The notes beneath the pieces were generated by a model, which ran no database searches, was not told the origin of the DNA, and saw only the letters and a list, made by a program, of their open reading frames with translations. This document shows, in pieces, positions 60,793 to 64,000 of a stretch of 64,000 nucleotides of DNA (position 1 is the first letter of the stretch; each line of letters opens with the position of its first letter). The stretch covers positions 5,009,352-5,073,351 of the forward strand of contig NZ_AQUI01000002.1 of assembly GCF_000371785.1 (NCBI RefSeq), in the 5' to 3' direction. Source of the DNA: Actinopolyspora halophila DSM 43834 (lineage in GTDB: Bacteria; Actinomycetota; Actinomycetes; Mycobacteriales; Pseudonocardiaceae). Both the position numbers and the translations under genes were made by a program.

Positions 60793-61353
60793 GTGATCGA
60801 AGTGCGCCCCGGAGGCCGCCGACGCATCGACCGGGTTCTCTCCCCGGACTACGTCGGCGATGTCGAACAACGCGGTCTGGACGAAGTGCGCGAACTGCGC
60901 GACGAAGCCGCACAGGAGGAGACCGACCTGTCCTATCTGCGGAGAATGCTGCACGCGCGGATCGACATCGTCCGTGCCGAACAACGCAGACGCGACGAGG
61001 ACGGCTCGGCGACCGTGGTCGAGGAGCTGGTCGGGATCCTCTCGGACAACGCCGTGGGGCCGGCTACCGGTTCCGGTCGGTACCAGACCATGGAGCCGTC
61101 CAGGGCGGAGTCGCACCGCAGACACGTGGAGGCGCTGGTCTCCGACGTGGATCTCTCCGACGTGATGTCGCTTTCGGGTGAGAAGCTGGACGCCACCCTG
61201 CTCGCCTTCGAGTCCGAGGAGGAATCGGTCTCCACTCGACGCAAGCAGGTCCAGACCGTGGTGGACCGACTGAACGAGGAGATCGCGCGCCGATACCGTG
61301 AAGGGGTCGCCTCGGTGGACGAATTACTGGCGGCGGAAAGGGACGGACATTGA
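60793..61353 (+). CDS. rsiG: RsiG-like c-di-GMP-dependent anti-sigma factor
   Basis: 186 residues, helical. RsiG proteins carry two copies of E-x3-S-x2-R-x3-Q-x3-D that clamp c-di-GMP and sequester the sporulation sigma factor WhiG. Copy 2 is complete: E143, S147, R150, Q154, D158. Copy 1 has E43, S47, R50, H54, D58, a Gln-to-His change. GTG 60793 gives MIEVRPGGRRRIDR. Its stop overlaps the asparaginase start. Presence implies a mycelial, sporulating lifestyle. Confidence 0.85.
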   Translation: MIEVRPGGRRRIDRVLSPDYVGDVEQRGLDEVRELRDEAAQEETDLSYLRRMLHARIDIVRAEQRRRDEDGSATVVEELVGILSDNAVGPATGSGRYQTMEPSRAESHRRHVEALVSDVDLSDVMSLSGEKLDATLLAFESEEESVSTRRKQVQTVVDRLNEEIARRYREGVASVDELLAAERDGH

Positions 61354-62318
61354 ACGAGCACGGTAGCCCGGTTCCGCTGGTCGAGCTGGTTCGCGGGGAG
61401 ATCAGGGAAGGCCTGCACCACGGCTCTGTCGTCGTCCTCGCCCCGGACGGCCGGGTGAAGCACTCGCTCGGCGGGGCCGATCACCCCATGTACCCCCGTT
61501 CGGCGAACAAACCGGCCCAGGCCGTCGGCATGATCCGTTCCGGATTGGAGCTGCACGAGGACGCCGACGTCGCGCTGGCCGCCTCCTCGCACAACGGCGA
61601 GCCGGAGCATCTGCTGCGTACGCGTGAGCTGCTCAACCGGCACGACCTGACCGAGGACGCCCTGCGGTGTCCGACGGACTGGCCGCTGCGGGAGGCTGAA
61701 CGGGACCAACGCGCCGCCGAGGGATTCGGCAAGCAGCGCATCACGATGAACTGCTCGGGCAAGCACGCCGCGATGCTCGCGACCTGCGTACAGCGGGGAT
61801 GGGCGTTGGAGGACTACCTCGACACCAAGCACCCGCTGCAGGTGGATCTGCACGAGACCGTCTCCGAGCTGGCGGGCGAACCGGTCGCCGCCACCTCGGT
61901 GGACGGGTGCGGCGCTCCCCTGTTCGCCGTCTCGCTGACCGGTCTGGCACGCACGTTCCGGACGATGGTCACTTCGGGATCGGGAACTCCGCAGCGCAGG
62001 GTGGCCGACGCCATGCGCGCGCACCCCTGGCTGGCCGCGGGGACCGGACGGGAGGACACGCTGCTCATGCGCGCGGTCGACGGTCTGCTCAGCAAATCGG
62101 GGGTCGAGGGAGTGTTGGCTCTGGCGCTGCCGGACGGTCACGCGGTGGCGGTGAAGATCGCGGACGGTTCGGCACGGGCGAGACTGCCCGTGGCCGTCTC
62201 CGCGTTGCGTTCGGTCGGGGTCACCAACGAGGAGCTGGACGCGCTGGTCGAGGAGTCCGTGCTCGGCGGCGGGCGTTCCGTCGGCAAGGTTCGCCCAGTA
62301 GCCGACCTCTTCGACTGA
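61350..62318 (+). CDS. L-asparaginase (type II, AnsA-like family)
   Basis: 322 residues. VELVRGEIREGLHHGSVVVL opening, SSHNGEPEHL, and NCSGKHAAML (near residue 132-141) are features of the thermolabile/R. etli-type asparaginase family, with the conserved Ser-Gly-Lys-His. CGAPLFAVSL follows. It hydrolyses L-asparagine to aspartate and ammonia. The TTG start overlaps the rsiG stop by three bases. Repeats B2 and A3 lie downstream. Confidence 0.88.
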   Translation: MNEHGSPVPLVELVRGEIREGLHHGSVVVLAPDGRVKHSLGGADHPMYPRSANKPAQAVGMIRSGLELHEDADVALAASSHNGEPEHLLRTRELLNRHDLTEDALRCPTDWPLREAERDQRAAEGFGKQRITMNCSGKHAAMLATCVQRGWALEDYLDTKHPLQVDLHETVSELAGEPVAATSVDGCGAPLFAVSLTGLARTFRTMVTSGSGTPQRRVADAMRAHPWLAAGTGREDTLLMRAVDGLLSKSGVEGVLALALPDGHAVAVKIADGSARARLPVAVSALRSVGVTNEELDALVEESVLGGGRSVGKVRPVADLFD

Positions 62319-62361
62319 GAGAGTGCACGGGTCGGTCTGCTCGGGTGGTTCCGTGGGGAAC

Positions 62362-62448
62362 CTCAGTCGGGGTCTCGCTGCGGGTGTCCCGACATCGGGT
62401 AGCGACCTACACAACGTCGGGACCGTCCTCGCGAGACCCGCGACTGAG
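62362..62448. repeat. Family B structured repeat, copy B2
   Basis: Three nested perfect stems: CTCAGTCG (62362-62369) / CGACTGAG (62441-62448); GGTCTCGC (62371-62378) / GCGAGACC (62431-62438); GTCCCGAC (62386-62393) / GTCGGGAC (62416-62423). Loop contains GTAG-CGAC-CTAC. Inverted relative to B1. Confidence 0.92.
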
Positions 62449-62603
62449 AACCCCCGGCGGTGCCGACTGCTCAGGCTCGTAAGCGCCTGCGTTGGCGTGG
62501 GCCTCTTGGTTGGGAGTGCCTGTCCGGGTGCTCTGCGCACTTCCGGCGAAAGGCCTCGGTCGATGCGAGCGCTTCAGCCTACCCGGAACGAGAAGATCCG
62601 GTG

Positions 62604-62691
62604 CGTGAGTCGGATGCATCGCAAGGCCGGGCCGCTCGCCGCGTAGGTGGCTACTCAAGAGCGGCCCAACACAGCAAGGCGCCGACTCACG
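62604..62691. repeat. Dispersed structured repeat, family A, copy A3
   Basis: 88 bp. Terminal repeats CGTGAGTCGG (62604-62613) and CCGACTCACG (62682-62691); inner stem GGGCCGCTC (62629-62637) / GAGCGGCCC (62659-62667). Loop contains GTAG-GTGG-CTAC. The flank runs to the stop codon of the gene at 62735. Confidence 0.93.
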
Positions 62692-62734
62692 TGCCGGCTA
62701 ACAAGCCAGCTACGCAAAGCTCCGTTACGAGTTA

Positions 62735-63619
62735 TCAGTTGTAGCGCTCGTGCGCCGCCAGTTCCGCCCAGAACTCGCGCAGCGCCTCGTAGCGCTCCGC
62801 CACCTCGTTGGTGTGCCCGAGTTCCATGGCGTCCACGATCGCGTGCACGTCCTCGGCCGAGGTGTCGGCGCGCAGGTCCTCGTCGCGCATCATGCGCACC
62901 AGACCGCCGTAGTCGAGTTCGACCGCCGAGTGCGGGTGGAACCGCTCCAGCCAGCGACCCGTCTCCCGCAGGATCTTCGGCGGGCCCTCGTCGCCCAACG
63001 TGTTCCTGGTGACGGTGTGCGCCCTCGAGACCCTGCGCCTGGCCTCCGCCATCGGCGTGCGCCAGTAGAGCCGCTCGATCCCGCCGTACGAATCGTGGAC
63101 GAGCACGCGCTGTTCCGGATCCACCACGGCGAACCACGGCAGCGGGATCGTCCAGGTGGACGAGATCACGTGCACCGCGCTGTCGGACAGTTCGTTGACC
63201 ACGGCCGAGGCCTTGGACTTGGCGGTGTCCTCGGGCATCGTCAACGCCGCCGTGCGCAACGGCGGATCGGCGGCACCGATGAAGCCGACCAGTGCGGCGG
63301 CCGCGCGCCCCCTGATGTCGAGCGGGCAGACCAGCGGCCCCGGGCCGATGGTGTCGGCGGACTCGGCGGGAACGTCCTCGGGGTCGAGGGCGAGCACCTC
63401 CTCCTGCCCCTGCGGTGTTCCGTCGATCCCTTCACCGGGAAGAAGACGCGGTCGGATGGACAGTTGGCTACGCAGCCACCTGTTCTGCTCGCGAGCACCG
63501 ACCCCGACCGGATCCACAACACCCTGATCCAGCGCTTCGGCGAGTTGTTCCTGTCGGGGCGACTCGAACGATGACAGGGGCTCGTACACCCTCATGTAGG
63601 CGACGAACGGCTCCGGCAC
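62735..63619 (-). CDS. Conserved actinobacterial protein, unknown function
   Basis: 294 residues from GTG 63619, or 286 from ATG 63595. Soluble, mixed alpha/beta, with ALVGFIGAADPPLRTAAL, VISSTWTIPLPWFAVVDP and SYGGIERLYWRTPMAEARRR as its most distinctive stretches. By position next to DUF3073 it would be the Rv0811c equivalent. No catalytic motif recognised. Confidence 0.78.
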   Translation of the reverse strand: MPEPFVAYMRVYEPLSSFESPRQEQLAEALDQGVVDPVGVGAREQNRWLRSQLSIRPRLLPGEGIDGTPQGQEEVLALDPEDVPAESADTIGPGPLVCPLDIRGRAAAALVGFIGAADPPLRTAALTMPEDTAKSKASAVVNELSDSAVHVISSTWTIPLPWFAVVDPEQRVLVHDSYGGIERLYWRTPMAEARRRVSRAHTVTRNTLGDEGPPKILRETGRWLERFHPHSAVELDYGGLVRMMRDEDLRADTSAEDVHAIVDAMELGHTNEVAERYEALREFWAELAAHERYN

Positions 63620-63865
63620 AGCGTGTATGTTGCCATGTCCGCGAGCTCGTTCCGGCGGCGGCCGCCCCACGCTCCACACCGACCGGTTCCACGCCTGTGT
63701 CCAGTGCGGTTCATATCACTGTGGCGGAGTCGGCTCGCTGGGCGTACCACGTCGCGGAGAACCGCATCGGCACGGTACGGTAGTTACAGGAAAAGGTTGT
63801 TGAGATTCATGCGGGGCCGCCGTTCCCCTGGCCGCCCCGCAAACCCTGCGCGAGGGGGTCGAGCC

Positions 63866-64000
63866 ATGGGGCGCGGCCGTGCCAAGGCCAAGCAGACAAA
63901 AGTGGCCCGCGAGCTGAAGTACAACTCCCCCAGTGTTGACCTCGATGCGTTGGAGCGTGAGCTTTCCGCTGACTACACCCCGGAGTGGTACGAAGAGGAC
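63866..64000 (+). CDS. DUF3073 protein (partial at window edge)
   Basis: The first 45 codons are present. MGRGRAKAKQTKVARELKY is the highly conserved DUF3073 opening; the sequence after it (LDALERELSADYTPEWYEED) is acidic. A small actinobacterial protein of unknown, possibly nucleic-acid-related, function. GAGGGGGTCGAG precedes the ATG. In mycobacteria (Rv0810c) it is followed by purM and purF, so those may lie beyond the edge. Confidence 0.93.
   Translation, partial: MGRGRAKAKQTKVARELKYNSPSVDLDALERELSADYTPEWYEED

Larger units (their letters stand above)
62319..62734. other. Repeat-filled convergent intergenic region
   Basis: No gene. It holds copy B2, then copy A3, between the convergent asparaginase gene and the gene ending at 62735, mirroring the A5-B1 arrangement at 56.5 kb in opposite order. 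Confidence 0.75.

Overview
The window is high-GC actinobacterial DNA, most likely from a mycelial, possibly salt-tolerant member of the Pseudonocardiales (Saccharopolyspora or Actinopolyspora type). The evidence is the codon use, frequent GTG and TTG starts, a mycothiol synthase (mshD), a GlnR regulator, a RsiG-like sporulation anti-sigma factor, DUF3073 and an XRE-DUF5753 regulator. The taxon is inferred; no rRNA gene or other marker is present to fix it.

Region 1 (1-7.8 kb) is a phenylacetate catabolism locus. Truncated paaZ diverges from paaI-paaK and a TetR regulator, with two PaaR-like operators in the gap. Two near-identical tandem APC permeases and a lipid kinase follow. Region 2 (8-25.5 kb) is mixed metabolism and transport: a flavoprotein dehydrogenase, an MctP-type symporter with its DUF3311 partner, a haloacid dehalogenase, an M19 dipeptidase, an NhaC antiporter, a four-gene ABC exporter/two-component operon, PutP, and an XRE regulator divergent from an SDR and a hydrolase.

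Region 3 (25.7-34.3 kb) is an accretion island on the 3' side of a tRNA-Lys(TTT). Three copies of the tRNA 3' half (28284, 29299, 34191) act as attachment-site scars. They enclose a two-gene toxin-antitoxin cassette, then a ~4.8 kb segment with a low-GC repeat protein, a cluster of perfect palindromes, a DnaQ-TerB-BRCT protein with a co-transcribed partner, an HD-domain protein, and the last ~48 codons of a tyrosine integrase. A membrane NACHT NTPase lies just upstream, next to a 57-bp duplicate of the toxin gene. The content resembles a defence island.

Region 4 (34.3-64 kb) is conserved chromosome. From memory, the order dus - LCP - phoU - pst genes - mshD - glnR - DUF2993 - thioredoxin - sulfurtransferase - DUF1416 - nitrobindin - pabC - unknown - DUF3073 matches M. 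tuberculosis Rv0823c back to Rv0810c, with local insertions (GGDEF, XRE, fur-ygfZ, rsiG, asparaginase). PHO boxes precede pstS and phoU. A cysteine-rich leader peptide precedes the DUF4395-sulfurtransferase operon.

At the 3' ends of genes, mostly between convergent pairs (17.2, 44.3, 56.5, 59.5, 62.4-62.7 kb), there is a dispersed family of structured repeats. The arms change in compensating fashion while the central loop (GTAG-N4-CTAC) stays constant. This repeat family and the tRNA-Lys island are the most interesting parts of the window.
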